The position numbers were made by a program, and so were the translations under genes. Under the pieces are notes generated by a model. The model saw nothing but the letters and a program-made list of their open reading frames with translations, was not told where the DNA came from and did no database searches. This document shows positions 1 to 11,090 of a DNA stretch of 64,000 bases, one piece after another (the stretch's first letter is position 1; every line of letters begins with the position of its first letter). Origin of the DNA: Ottelia alismoides (taxonomy: Eukaryota; Streptophyta; Magnoliopsida; Alismatales; Hydrocharitaceae); assembly GCA_037367405.1 (NCBI GenBank), contig JAZKJV010002317.1, forward strand, positions 992,001-1,056,000, written 5' to 3'.

Positions 1-192
1 TAAGGAGAAAGCTGCCTCCCTGAGTTCGACCTTGGGCTTGCCCAAGTAAAATAAATCTGCCGCTTAAACTTGATATTCATTTGGATTTGAGTGGTTTTTT
101 GACGAAGTCTCGATTACCCAACTACAACGAACAAAACTTTTAGTCTGATCGATAATTTGATTGAATTAACAAGGGTAGACTAGGCAACGTCA
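1..192 (+). repeat. 3' end of the 5' LTR of Athila-like element E1
   Basis: The window opens inside an LTR. The stretch GCCTCCCTGAGTTCGACCTT near the start has counterparts near the ends of the LTRs finishing at 36683, 43239 and 48234 (GCCTCCTTGAGTCGACCTTG in the first). The LTR finishes with ACGTCA at 187-192, four bases before a primer-binding site. The rest of the LTR lies outside the window. Confidence 0.8.
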
Positions 193-195
193 AAA

Positions 196-213
196 TGGCA
201 TTGTTGCCGGTTA
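196..213 (+). other. Primer-binding site of E1 (tRNA-Asp-like)
   Basis: TGGCATTGTTGCCGGTTA starts three bases after the LTR end. It is a decayed version of TGGCGCCGTTGCCGGGGA, the PBS usual in Athila/Tat elements and complementary to the 3' end of tRNA-Asp. Minus-strand DNA synthesis would have started here. Confidence 0.75.
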
Positions 214-1605
214 GGCACTACTTAGGTTAATTTTTAGGAAATTTTGAGTTTTCGATTTTCCATCCTCGGGTAGTCTGATTCTCAGCTTTTCTTGTTTATA
301 TTTCTCTGTCGTTTATTTTTGTGTATTTTGTGTCGTTCCTTAATCTAACCTCAATTTATTTTCATGCGAGGAAAATGAGGAATCGAAGGTGCTTCACCAA
401 GCGAACCGAGAAGCTTGCATTTAAATATTTTCAGTGATTGCGAGGACTTGTAATTGTTGTCATTTTCACTATTTTTGCATCTTTCTAGCGGTTCCTGTTT
501 GGGTTCTCGCGTATGTAAATATAGTGGAAACATGTCCCCGTATGCTGTATGGATTGCTTTTACATTGAATAGGCTTGCATGCGGCTCTTAGAGCCACTCT
601 AGGATTTGCTTGTGCTCGTAAAATTCTAGGACCACACTTCGTACTTAAAAGATGCACTTAGACTGCAGATCTAGTCAAATTCAATCTGTGCTTTACTCGC
701 TAATAGAACTGCCTGTTTAGGAGCGGCTTTTATCGCTTGCATTGCATGTAATGTAATGTTTTCAATTCTGTTTTGCATCCTGCATAAAAAGCAAAGGAAT
801 CACTATAAGTCTTGTCTACTCGTCATTTCATCATTGTTTTATCTTGCATCGGCTTTTCTCGACTCCTTTCCGCTTGGTTTTCAAACTTAGGATAAAAGGA
901 AATTGGGACTGGATGATAGGCATGCTTTGTGGATTGGACTAATCAAGTGATCACCTAAACTTAAAATTGGGACTGTTAAACTCAATTGACCAAAAAAATC
1001 AATAAAATCGGAAATTTTGCTTACGGGAGATTAACCCCGACCTTGTTTTCAAGCTGAACGAGGGTACTTGAGTGTGTGTGTGCGCACACCATAAGGCAGA
1101 GACCAAATCCCTGCATTCCATATCACGTACCAACTGATCCTAGCAAATATCATGAGTTGAATTTTCTCATGTTCAATGACTAGAACCAAGTAACCTCCAC
1201 CTGTTCGCAGGTAAATAGGGGTGAACCAGCGGTGCTTCACGACAAGTTGCTATTAACCCCTCGGGGTGAAGTTTTAGCCTCGTCAGCCTTCGCATGCTTG
1301 CAGGTTGATAGGGGTAGGTCTTTGAACCCATCAACTTATGATAGGAGCAAAGAAAGGAAGGGCGCAGGTATCTTAGGCGACAGGATAAATGGGGAAGACA
1401 CATCTGGATTTGAGACGACATCCCTATAGGCCACGTAACCTTTGCTATTTGCTTGAAAATCACACTTAAAATCAATCAAATTAATCGGACTGTTTTGAGT
1501 CCTTCACTGTGTGAGTGTGAAAATCAGGGTTTGGATTCACTTGCTTGTTTCAGGTAGGAGTAAAATTCTATCTTATACTCCCAATTCTCCTTCTCGCCAT
1601 CCAAG
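214..1605 (+). other. 5' leader of E1
   Basis: About 1.4 kb of non-coding RNA leader between PBS and gag. It matches the E2 leader (17509-18839, opposite strand) and, more weakly, that of E5 (36704-38114). It holds two copies of a GCAGGTAAATAGGGG-type motif (near 1206 and 1298) and a small hairpin ACCCC-TC-GGGGT near 1255. A packaging or dimerisation role is only an inference. Short ORFs here are not convincing genes. Confidence 0.7.
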
Positions 1606-2940
1606 ATGACTGACTGGGGGGGTATCTATTCCCGATTCGCCAACCTCTCTTTGATCCCCTCACGAAGTTTATCTTCTTCGGGCCAAGCGCAACTTGGGCC
1701 AACTCGAGCTCATGACCCTCTTGAGTTCGAGATCCATCACTTCCAGGGTGGTTACACTTCAACCAACCCTTTTCTCTCCTCTTATCTCATCGAGTAAGAC
1801 CATCGCCTCGGTGAGAGTGTCTTCATTGATATGCCCTCTAACCTAGACTATTTTCCATTCCCATGGAAAGAGGACAAGTTGCCACCTAAGAGACCCTGGG
1901 ATGAAGAGGAACAAAGAGATGACCCGATACAACAAATCCTTGCTTGCCTCGCCACAACCGAACAACAGAATGCAGATCTGGTGGCAAGGATGAAACATGC
2001 CATTGCGACAGGAGGAATTGACCAACCCATGGTAAACACATACAACCCAACAGAAAATGAGATGCATAGTTGGTTGTTACCCATGGTTCCCCCTGAAGCG
2101 TTCAAGCTGAATCTCCACTTTCTAAGCTTGCTGCCGAAGTTCAATGGAAATGAAAACGAAGAACCATATGCCTTCCTTAGAGACTTCGATCTGGTTTGTA
2201 ACAACCTTAGTCACCCTAGGCTTGGGCAAGACTACATTAGGCTGAAGGTTACCCCGTTTGCCTTAGTAGATAAGGTCGCTCATTGGTTGAAAAATCTCGG
2301 GGTGATATGTACGACCTGGATGCAGTTTAAGGATTTATTCTTGAAGAAGTTCTACCCACTCAGTAAGACTAATAATATGAGAACTAAGATCGCGAGCTTT
2401 TCCTAGGGACCCAATGAACCATTCCATGAAGCATGGGATAAATTTAATGACTTAATTCAGAAATGCCCTTGCCATGGAATTTCAAAAGCAATCTTAGTCC
2501 AGACATTATTCTGTGGCATGAACCCGGAGATGCAGGTGTTAGTAAGTGCCGCCTGTGGAGGAAGCTATCTGAACAAAAATGAAGATGCTGTATGGAAGAT
2601 CTTGGAGAAGATGGTGGAAACAGGCAGGTCTCACGCCACCATGGCCTATCAGTTGTCTCCATCGATCCTATCCAACAAGACAACTAGGAGGACTGTAGAG
2701 GATCTGACAGCGGACCTCATCCCCAGCATGTTGATGATAGCTGACAACTTAACTATGGTTGAGCAGATTCATAAGAGGGTCACTGACCTTGAGGCACTCT
2801 CACGATTTCCGAAACAAGTGAAGGAACTAATTGAGAGGGTAGCCAAGATACGACTACCTGCCCCTTCTGCACATCTGTACATGTACACCAAGTTCATCTT
2901 GTACAGGAACATGCACCATAGCCTCAAAGTAGCTGGGTAG
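1606..2940 (+). pseudogene. gag: gag pseudogene of E1 (capsid part)
   Basis: Gag makes the virus-like particle in which the element is reverse-transcribed. The ATG at 1606 (MTDWGG) is at the same place as the E2 gag start (MNDWGN). One frame runs from 1606 to 2940 but is broken by TAA at 1795 (Glu in E2) and TAG at 2404 (Gln expected from the E2 alignment; CAG to TAG). Between the stops lies the plant gypsy capsid core: NEEPYAFLRDF, VDKVAHWLKNLG, TWMQFKDLFLKKFYP, then FHEAWDKFNDLIQKCPCHG. It keeps a 29-residue segment that E2 has lost. After 2940 homology continues in other frames. Not functional as it stands. Confidence 0.85.
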
Positions 2941-4017
2941 AGGAGCAAACATACACTCAGAAGGAGCAGAGTGCACCCCCACAAATGGAGACAGGATACG
3001 AGGAGCCTCCACAGGTGTTCGAGATCAACTGGCTGTGGTACAACCATGACCCTGTCGGCAGATAGTCGGGGATAGGGAACGGTTAGCCACACCGCCCTTC
3101 CCTATCTTACCAGGAAAACAGCTCCATCCCCGCACCGTGCTTCGTACAGTCCCAGATCGGACAAGGTTACCAGCCTCAACATCACCAGCAGCAGCGCACT
3201 TTCCACTCGGGCCAACAGGGCCCTCCACCACCGTCCCATCATTAGCAGTCCCGACATGGCTAGCAGGGCCAATAAAAGAACTCATCCTCGAGTCAGCACC
3301 AACAAATCCAGCCTGCAATTTAATTAGAGTCCCTCACCTTGGCGATACACACCCTGACTGATAGGGTCCAATAGATTCAGATTGAATCGTGTCTCCCGTA
3401 CCTAGGACCAGCAGATGGCACCAAAGTCCCCAATTCCCGCTCAGGTTCAGGACAACCCAAATAGCTTGAATCAAGGCCAGAACCAACCACAAGATCAGGT
3501 ATACTATTCAGATAACTCTTTATCTGAACATGAGATCCTTTGTATGATAATGTCAATCATATGTCCCTCAGAAGCAGAAGGATAGTGATCATACCTGATC
3601 GGGCACGGGCACTGGAGGAAGATGCCACCAAGTCTCTACCTGAGGAGAACTTGGAGGTAGAGGAGCAGCACCACCACCATCACCGTCAGAAGAAGAGGAC
3701 TTCAAAGTCCTCGAAGAAGAAGGAGACCCGCACTAGCAGTGATTCTGGCGAGACCGATGAAGAGCCCGCACCTCCATCTGAGGAGGATGTCCTAGCAGTC
3801 GCGGAATATGCATCACCGATTCTGCAGCAGAAATAACCCTTTAGTCAGAGTCGGAGTAAGAGTCAGTCTGTGTCAGAGTCATGTACAGAGCTCAGTTCCT
3901 AATTTCAATGAAGATCTTTCAGTTTTGGAATCTGAGTTAGCATCAATAATCCCTTTCCCCCAAGCTCTTAAGGGTGGAAAGAAGAAATCTCGAAAAATAT
4001 AAAAAGATGACCCTGAG
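2941..4017 (+). pseudogene. Degenerate gag C-terminus and linker of E1
   Basis: Homology to the Pro/Gln-rich gag tail of E2 (15525-16478) continues here through several frameshifts. QQMAPKSPIPAQVQ is readable near 3411-3450, and 3540-3836 encodes a stretch containing NHMSLRSRR, PEENLEVEEQ and a His run. LRSGR/K is a hallmark of Athila-type gag; in E1 the Gly has become Arg. The part before protease is Lys/Ser/Glu-rich and looks disordered. No CCHC zinc knuckle is visible, which is not unusual in this group. Confidence 0.7.
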
Positions 4018-4616
4018 ATGGCTGAGTTTTGCAATAAGTACATCAAGATCACAATTCCTTTTGACAATTATATGGAGATGACACCTGCATTGCAGAAGTA
4101 CCTTAAGGTGAGATGCACACCTACTAGGGTCGGCAGGAAGACCAAAAGCCATGTTGAGAATCACGTTCTGTCAGTAGCCACTACTTGCACGTATTTCCGA
4201 GGAAACGAAGAGACATGGGTGCACATTATGTGGTGAGTCATGTCGATGAAACTACGTTTGCAGGCACTCTCCTTGACAACAGATCCTCAATTAACTTGAT
4301 GCCTGCAACCCTCTACGAGCGACTTCATCTCGAGTCTCTTAGGAAATCCGGGGCTTTACTTCAGTTTGCAGATAGATCAACCAAGAGGTCCCAAGGAGAA
4401 TTGAGGAACATTGTCATCAAAGTCGAGGGTCAGGAGTACATGGTGGACTTTATAGTCCTTGATATGGAAACCCCTCGCAATTAGAGAACTCCCAGATCAT
4501 ATTAGGAAGGCCCTTCCTCAGAACATCAGGGGCCTTGTTTGATTACAAGATCGGGAAAATCCACTTCCAAACTCCAGGAAGAGATGAGGAACTTGAAATG
4601 AAGCAGACCAGATGGT
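4018..4616 (+). pseudogene. Retropepsin (protease) pseudogene of E1
   Basis: The aspartic protease would cut the Gag-Pol polyprotein. The N-terminal flank MAEFCNKYIKITIPF (4018) is followed after a frameshift by LLDNRSSINLMPATLYERL, then FADRSTKRSQGELRNIVIKV and VLDMETP. The active-site triad, usually D-T/S-G and D-N-G in E2, is D-N-R here, so the catalytic loop is damaged. The ILGRPFL part continues out of frame near 4500-4530. A TAG at 4616-4618 after QTRW is shared with E2. Confidence 0.8.
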
Positions 4617-6046
4617 AGAGACCAAATTCAGAATCCAGCACCGAGTGCTCATCGTCCGAAGCAAATTGTATTCATGTAGACATCGTTGGGCCATGGAGAG
4701 AGAACCCAGCTAGCACCGATGAGTCCCTCTCCTCTGGAGAAGATCTTGTGCACGAGTCAGTTTGCGAGATCCTTAGAAATGAGTACAACACAGAATGTGC
4801 ATCCCCCTACATCTTCGATGAGTTAGAGGCCCAGCTGGCCTTTCAGTCCTTCATTCTTTAGGACAATCAGAAGATGAGGATGATGAGTCGGACATGGCTT
4901 TTGCCAATTACTCGAAAACCTTTGATGATCCGACTCTAGAGCCGAACGAATTGGTGGCAGCAATTTCAAGGACAGATCTAGCCACTACCAACATAGTGCT
5001 AGATTCGATTGAGTCAGACTTCCTTGATTATCACACTTTACTTTATCTCAAACCTTTACACATAACGCTTAAGTATGCCTTCCTTGCGGGACAAGAGAAG
5101 AAGTATCCGGTCGCCATCAGCTCACGATTGACCGAGGAGCAGGAATCTCGCTTGCTACAGATCCTAGAAAAAAACCAAAGGCGATAGGCTGGAGCATATC
5201 CAATCTCCACGGGATAAATCCCACTCTGTGTTCACACCATATCTAGTTGGAAAATGAGGCTAAACACTCTCGTGAATTCCAACGTCAGTTGAATCCAAAT
5301 TTACGAGAGGTAGTGAAGAAGGAGATAGAGAAATGGTGCGACGTAGGTTTTATTTATCCCATACCTGACTCCAAATGGGTGGCTCCAATCCATGTTGTCT
5401 CGAAAAAGTCAGGAATTGAGACGACCAACAATGAAGACCGAAAGGAGATCGTGACACGAGTACCCACGTTGTAGCGCATCTGTGTGGATTACAGACGCCT
5501 GAATGCCGCGATGAAGAAGGATCATTTTCCCCTATCGTTCATTGATCAGATCTTAGAGAGATTAGCAGGGAAAGAATTCTTCTGCTTTTAGACAGGTTCT
5601 CGGGCTACAATCAAGTAGCCATAGCTCCTGGGGATCAGGAGAAAACCATGTTTACATGCCCCTTTGGTACCTATGCTTTCAGGTGCATGCCCTTTGGGTT
5701 ATGCAATGCTCCTGGTACTTTTCAAAGGTGCATGATTGTTGTATTCGCCGAAATGGTTGGTGAATTCCTGGAAGTCTTCATGGATGACTTCTCGGTCTAC
5801 AACGATTCCTTCGATTCCTATCTTAGGAATCTGGACCAAGTCCTCAAGCAATGTTGTGAGGTCAATCTAGTGCTCTCCTGGGAGAAAAGTCACTTCATGG
5901 TGACGGAGGGCATTGTGTTGGGGCATGTCATCTCCAACAGAGGAATGGAGGTTGACCCTACCAAGGTGGATGTGATCAGACGACTCCATCCACCAACCAA
6001 CGTGAAACAATTGCGGTCTTTCCTCGGGCATATTGGATTTTATTGA
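4617..6046 (+). pseudogene. Reverse transcriptase pseudogene of E1
   Basis: A linker (HVDIVGPW, then ASPYIFDELEAQL) leads to the RT N-terminus (4894-5187, LKYAFLAGQEKKYPV, SSRLTEEQESRLL) and the fingers (5247-5474, LNPNLREVVKKEIEKW, SKWVAPIHVVSKKSG). A TAG at 5472 replaces a residue before RICVDYRRLNA, and a frameshift lies near 5590. The palm at 5648-6046 has TCPFGTYAFRCMPFGLCNAP and the catalytic box FMDD (5777-5788), which in Athila elements takes the place of YMDD/YVDD. The segment ends at a TGA at about 6044 where E2 has an Arg codon (CGA to TGA). Confidence 0.85.
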
Positions 6047-6682
6047 AGATTTATCAAGGATTTCTTTAAGATTTCCCAGATGCTAACTGAGCTTTTAGGC
6101 AAGAACGTGTAGTTCATTTTTTATCACAAACGTCTTGAATCCTTTAAGCAACTACAAGGAATGATCATGGATGCCCCGATCCTACAAGCCCCGGATTGGT
6201 CTCTGCCTTTTGAGATCATGACAAATGCCTCAAATTTTGCTGTTGGGGCTATGTTAGGACAGAGGCGGGATGGCGTCTTGTTCGCCATACACTACGCAAG
6301 AAAAGTGCTTGATACTGCTAAGCATAACTATACAGTTGCAGAAAAGGAGATGCTTGCGGTAGTATTTGCCTTGGACAAATTCAGATCTCACTTAAACGGA
6401 TCCAAGGTAGTTGTGTTCATAGACCATACAACGCTATGATACTTAATGGAAATGAAGGACGTGAAGGCACGTCTTCTTAGGTGGATTCTTCTTACCCATG
6501 AGTTTGATTTGGACATTCATGATAATCTTGGAAAGAAGAACGTAGTAGCCGATTACTTCTCCCGTCTCGAGGATCTTAATGCTTCTAATGATACGCCAAT
6601 TCGATAACTTCCCTGACTAGTCGATTTTTGTTGTCAACTTACTCCCATGGTATGCCAATATCGTGAACTATATTGTCTCCAA
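6047..6682 (+). pseudogene. RNase H pseudogene of E1, truncated before integrase
   Basis: RNase H degrades the RNA template during reverse transcription. The frame 6161-6439 has [40 protein letters not shown] and VVFIDHTTL; the first catalytic Asp (TDAS in active copies) is Asn here. After a stop, the remains of RWILL.EFDLDI and NVVADYFSRLEDL can be read to about 6580, and homology to E2 ends at 6682 in the pre-integrase linker (NYIVSK). Integrase is absent. The break coincides with the edge of the E2 LTR. Confidence 0.8.
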
Positions 6683-8266
6683 ATCAACATGGACAAAATA
6701 TTGTAATTTTTGCCAAGTTAATTTCCATAAATAATCTGCAAATCAGAAAAATACAAATAAATGCTAAAATGGTAGAACAATAGTTATGCTACATAATGCA
6801 ATTTTCGGAATTAAAAATAGACAACAGAATGATGACAAAATAAATGTGCAAATGCAAGGGTGTGAATGTAATACAGAATAAGAAATATGAACTCAAATAG
6901 AGAACAGGGACTTACATGCAATTAATGGGAACTTAAACTTTCTTTGAGAACATGAAAACTGGTGCAAGTGTCGCCTTTGCAAATACCCTTTTTTGTCTTA
7001 TTGTTCGCTAAAGCTCCTCTGCCTTTGTTAGCTTGAACAGGGGAATGGAGATGGAGGAGCTTCACGGTGGGGAAGGCGGCGGCGACCGTCAATGACGCGA
7101 GGCGGCAAGGCGGCGGCTGGAGGAGGCGGTGGCCGTGTGAGGTGGCGGGGGCCGCGACGCTCGACTGCGCGGCTGAGAGGTGCGGGCGGTGGCCACTCGT
7201 CGCACGGGTGGCACGGAGGCTGGTGGGCGCTGGGCGCACGCGGGTGGTGGCACGCATTGTGCAGGGCGGCGCCCGCACCGCTGAGCAGTGACGCGGGGGC
7301 CACGCGGTGGCGCACTGGCGGAGAGGAGGTCTGGAGCGCGGAGGGGGCTGGAGAGGTGAACGGCCGGCAGCTGATCCTTGGAGGTCGACGGCTTTGGCAC
7401 GGAGGGGCGCGATGAAGACGGTGGCCAGGCAGAGGCGCTATGGATGGTGGGCGGAACCGTGCGAAGGGGCTGGTGGAAGGGATGTGCGGGCTTGACAGCG
7501 GTGGGCGGACGGCGGCCGAGGAGAGGATGAAGAGGAGGAGGTGGAGAAGACGTGAAAGTTCACAAACAGGGGATCCTCATGCATTTGTTTAACATGGCGT
7601 AAATAAGTGGTTAATCGATTGATGAAAATTCGCCGAAAAATTCAAGAAAAAACACCGTTTCATTCGCAACGTGGATTTATCCGTAGAAGTGCAATTTGTT
7701 TGGTGAGTTTGTGGTCGGAAGGAGATGAATCGAGGAGAGAGAAAATGAAGAAAAACAGAGATAAGAAGAAATAAGGAAGAATAAGTTACCTGTAGATGGT
7801 TGGTTGCCTGTGAATGGCTGAGACAAGACTCGACCGTGGTCGTCGCTCGAAGCCGCGGCTAGGCTGAGCTTAGTAGCTCCGGTTAGGTGGCTACGACGGT
7901 GATGAGATCACCGGATCTCGCCTGCGAAGAAGGTGGGTCGTCGCTCGACTATAAAACTCCCTAGCTGTCACCTAAGGTTGATAGGAGCTCTCTTCTCCCT
8001 CACTATGAAAATGGCGGATGGGTAATGGAGGGGTAGAGGAGATTATAAAGAGGAGGAGGTGGAGGTTGGAGAGGCCATGGAGAGAGTGGGAGGGATGGGG
8101 AAGGTGGAGGAGATGGAATGGGATGAGAGGTGTCGAAGGGTGGCCTCTCCCTTAAGTTAAGGGAGAGTGGGAAGGAATGGGTAGAGAGGAGGAGATGGTG
8201 CCACTTGGTGCGCTCAGATGCGGCCATGTGGCATTTTATTTAATTAAGTGCAAAATCTATGGAGTT

Positions 8267-8299
8267 GACATGTGGCAGCTTCCGGAGTAGCCACATGTC
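8267..8299. promoter_or_regulatory. Inverted ACATGTGGC pair in family-A U3
   Basis: GACATGTGGC and GCCACATGTC are perfect 10-bp inverted arms around a 13-base spacer. The same arrangement, with small changes, occurs at 19861-19893 and 34405-34437. The core resembles E-box/G-box sites bound by plant bHLH and bZIP factors. A role in LTR transcription is inferred from position and conservation only. Confidence 0.45.
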
Positions 8300-9140
8300 G
8301 CTCCGAGAAGAATTCACAACTAAATGTAAACAAAAATCAAAAAGAAATAATAGAAGGGGTTAGATAAAAAAGTGACCAACACGAATGTTGCTCATCTCGA
8401 CAAGATCTACAACTTTCGTGAAGGGCCAAAAATCAAACGAGATCATCTGTACAAAAACGTATTTTTGGGTGGTACCTTATAGGTATAAAATACCACATTT
8501 TATCTTTTGCAATTTTTTGTCATTTTTAAATAAGAAAAATCAAAATAAAAATAGAAAAAATATGAGAAGAATATTTACAACTTAATCTATTTTTTTTGGA
8601 TTTTTAATAATGAAGAAAATAAAATGATAAAATACAGGGGTAAAACGATCATTATGTATAATGTACAAAAGGGGCCCAAAACCCAAGTTTTTCATACGAG
8701 CTCCGATTTTAGTGAAATTGATCTTGTTTCAAAGATCTGTGAATGTATATTACTTTAAAAGTGAGTAGACCTAATTCGAACACTGTATGACAGAGATATG
8801 TGCATTTTAAGGCTCCTAATTTCAAGCTTGGGTTGAGGGTTTATTGGTCAATTTTACAAGTTAGTATTTTTTTTAATATTTTTCTTTAACGAGTCTTAGT
8901 CATATATACACAATAGAGTTGGTTTTATTATATTGGGAGTTAGTATAAAATATATACAAATAAGGTATTTTATCTAATATACAGGTGAATATATACAAGT
9001 GAAATTGGGCTTCTTATTTAATGCCATATGAATGCTAAAATGCAAATATTATGCTTGCATGCATGAATGCCAATTATGCAAGATAAGGGGAAATATGCAT
9101 CTAATTACTCGGGAACAAAGCTATATTTTCGACTTTAGAG

Positions 9141-9161
9141 TGATGAATCACAGATTCATCA
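9141..9161. other. Terminal palindrome of the E2 3' LTR
   Basis: TGATGAATC and GATTCATCA face each other across three bases, exactly at the 5' terminus of the LTR. An identical copy lies at 20735-20755. Other LTR families in the window have a palindrome at the same place with changed arm sequence. Confidence 0.8.
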
Positions 9162-9178
9162 ACCTCCTATACTTAATC
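9162..9178 (-). other. Polypurine tract of E2
   Basis: On the - strand GGATTAAGTATAGGAGGT runs directly into the LTR start TGATG. This is the expected place for the primer of plus-strand DNA synthesis. Similar AAGTATAGGGGGG tracts recur upstream in the 3' UTR. Confidence 0.65.
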
Positions 9179-10267
9179 CTTGCTCGTCCCTGAGCAACTA
9201 AAATGAAATGCAAGAGTGAAATGAGATTGGGTTCCATACCAAGGTCGTGAACAAAAGTTGAAAATGGAGCTTGACTCGACCTTTGGATTAATTGTGTGGC
9301 AGAACCTTATTGGGATCTGAATTTAAGACCAAACAAACTTTGAGTTCCACAAGTCTTCTATTGAAGACGCCTCAATAGTCAGGTCAGAACAAATCCTCAA
9401 ACGCAAATTTCTGATGACTATGATTCTTACTTGTACCGTGTAAGTGATATGTAACTCTCCACATCAGAAATGGCTCAGAACCAACCTCCTCTAACAAGGT
9501 AACTCAATAACCTGGTCCAGTAACTCTTTCCTCGAGGAGCGGGGTATTCCCTTCTAAGTTCAAGTGCGACCTGCTCAAGAGTAGTGGGTGGAGAAAAGAA
9601 TGGACGGTAGCCAGTGTAGCTACCTATCCGAGGATACCTGACCATTGTAGCCAAGTCATCCAGCTGCAGACTTCTTGCTAATATACATACTCCGACGGGC
9701 AATATTTTTTTTGACCTGTCTATTTTTTTTGGAGTTCTTGCATTTTTTTCTTTTTCTTTTTTTTGGAACTATATACAAGGTGCATCATGTACATCAGGAG
9801 TTTTTCCTCTGGAGCCAATAGACTATCCCTCTTTTGAAGCATTATCGCAACCCACAACATCCTGTCCTTAGACTTCAACACCACCAGACTAGGTTGAGAT
9901 GCACTACCCTCCCTAGAGGAGGACGGATGTTTCCACCCGTGTGCTACTCCAAGCTAAAGGATTCTACCTCCTCATCACCTCATCAATGAAGAGCTACGTG
10001 CATAGTGCTTGTCCAAGTTAGGTCATTATCTAAAAGAATCCTGCGTATGAGCGAGATATTCTACTTAGACTGATCAAGATGACATGTGAACATAGACTTG
10101 CGGACTCAAAGAATTAAGTCACTTGACCTGAGAAATCTTAACTCCAGTTCCTATAAGGTTCCTCTGAAATTAGGTGGATTAAGGTCAAATCAAGTCCATC
10201 CCCAATATCTACTCATAACTTGGTTCAGAACCCACTAGCTTTTTACTTTGCATATGCATGATATGCA

Positions 10268-10388
10268 GATGATGTATAGATGACATGCTATGAATGAAAT
10301 GCAAGACTCTTTTTTTTGAAATGCAAGGATGATGTATAGATGACATGCTATGAATGAAATGCAAGACTCTTTTTTTTTGAAATGCAAG
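10268..10388. repeat. Two-copy 60-bp tandem repeat
   Basis: A unit starting GATGATGTATAGATGACATG is repeated back to back (10268-10327 and 10328-10388). The copies appear identical except for one extra T in the T-run. This suggests a recent slippage or recombination event inside the E2 3' UTR. Confidence 0.85.
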
Positions 10389-10705
10389 GATGATATGCAA
10401 GAGTAAATAAGAAGCCTTATTTTCAACATATATTATTTTTTTTGTATACAACAAATTTTATTATTTACAACAAGTTTTTAATTTACATATAATATACAGA
10501 GTATTCAAGTTTTAAAATGTATTTTTGGTATACATCCTATTTTACAACAAATTTTACAAAGGTATCTTTTACAAGTTTTTATACATATTATACAAGTATA
10601 CAAAATTGTTTTTTCAATTTTTACCAATCCCATAATTATTGCATAATATATACAAAAATACGCGAAAGTACGAGCTATGGGTAAAGTATATATGTAATAT
10701 ATACA

Positions 10706-11090
10706 CACCCCCTATACTTAGCGTGTGCTATGTCCTCAGAGCACGAAAAGCGACTAAAAAGACATAGCTCGGGCTAAGCGTAGGAGAGCGAAAAGTATAA
10801 AAAGTATAGAAGTCGTTCTGCCCCCCTATGCTTAGGCTCTGGCAGCCTAAGTGTAGAAGAAGATCAAAAATGAGGCGGACGAGGGAAAGAGGAGAAATGG
10901 ATGATTATACAATGCGGGCATCGGTCCCCCCTATATTTATGCTCAGGTCATCCTAAGTATACGACAGAAGTGAGTATGAGGACCAATGTGATCTAGAGAA
11001 TGTACAATGAACTGACTCAGGTGACCCCTCCCCCCTATACTCAGGTGAACTGACTCAGGTGACCTCTGGTTATCCTAAGTATAGTCCAAG
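10706..11090 (-). repeat. Four PPT-like hairpin repeats
   Basis: On the + strand the pattern CCCCCTATACTTAG, a short loop, then CCTAAGTATA recurs near 10708, 10821, 10926 and 11028. The clearest hairpin is GCTTAGG...GCCTAAG at 10830-10851. On the coding (-) strand each reads as TAAGTATAGGGGGG or close to it, much like the true PPT at 9162-9178. The motif GAACTGACTCAGGTGACC is also duplicated (11008, 11047). Confidence 0.6.

Larger units (their letters stand above)
1..6682 (+). mobile_element. E1: truncated Athila-like Ty3/gypsy retrotransposon
   Basis: Order on the + strand: LTR end, PBS, about 1.4 kb leader, gag, protease, reverse transcriptase, RNase H. The element stops abruptly at 6682, in the linker before integrase, where it meets the LTR of E2. 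The whole internal part is homologous to E2 read on the opposite strand, so E1 and E2 form an inverted pair. Coding is broken by several stops and frameshifts. Membership of the Athila/Tat group (gypsy elements without a chromodomain) is inferred from RT, the protease context INLMP and the tRNA-Asp-like PBS. Confidence 0.85.
6683..9161 (-). repeat. 3' LTR of E2 (family A, 3' end truncated)
   Basis: Its 5' terminus on the - strand is at 9161 and starts TGATGAATC. From 7255 to 9161 it is a direct repeat of 18845-20755. It has an AT-rich U3 outer part (8300-9161), an inverted pair of ACATGTGGC-type motifs (8267-8299), a promoter-like purine/pyrimidine-biased stretch with a TATA-like box (8043-8050) and a GC-rich block (about 7070-7560). 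The end is missing: it stops at 6683 against E1, several hundred bases short of the end seen in E5. ORFs in the GC-rich block are probably chance. Confidence 0.8.

Noticed and set aside
7028..7495. Overlapping ORFs on both strands in a GC-rich block (Arg/Ala/Pro-rich)
   Set aside because: It lies inside the E2 LTR; ORFs appear in most frames because GC-rich DNA has few stops, and the copy at 18843-19100 does not keep the same frames.
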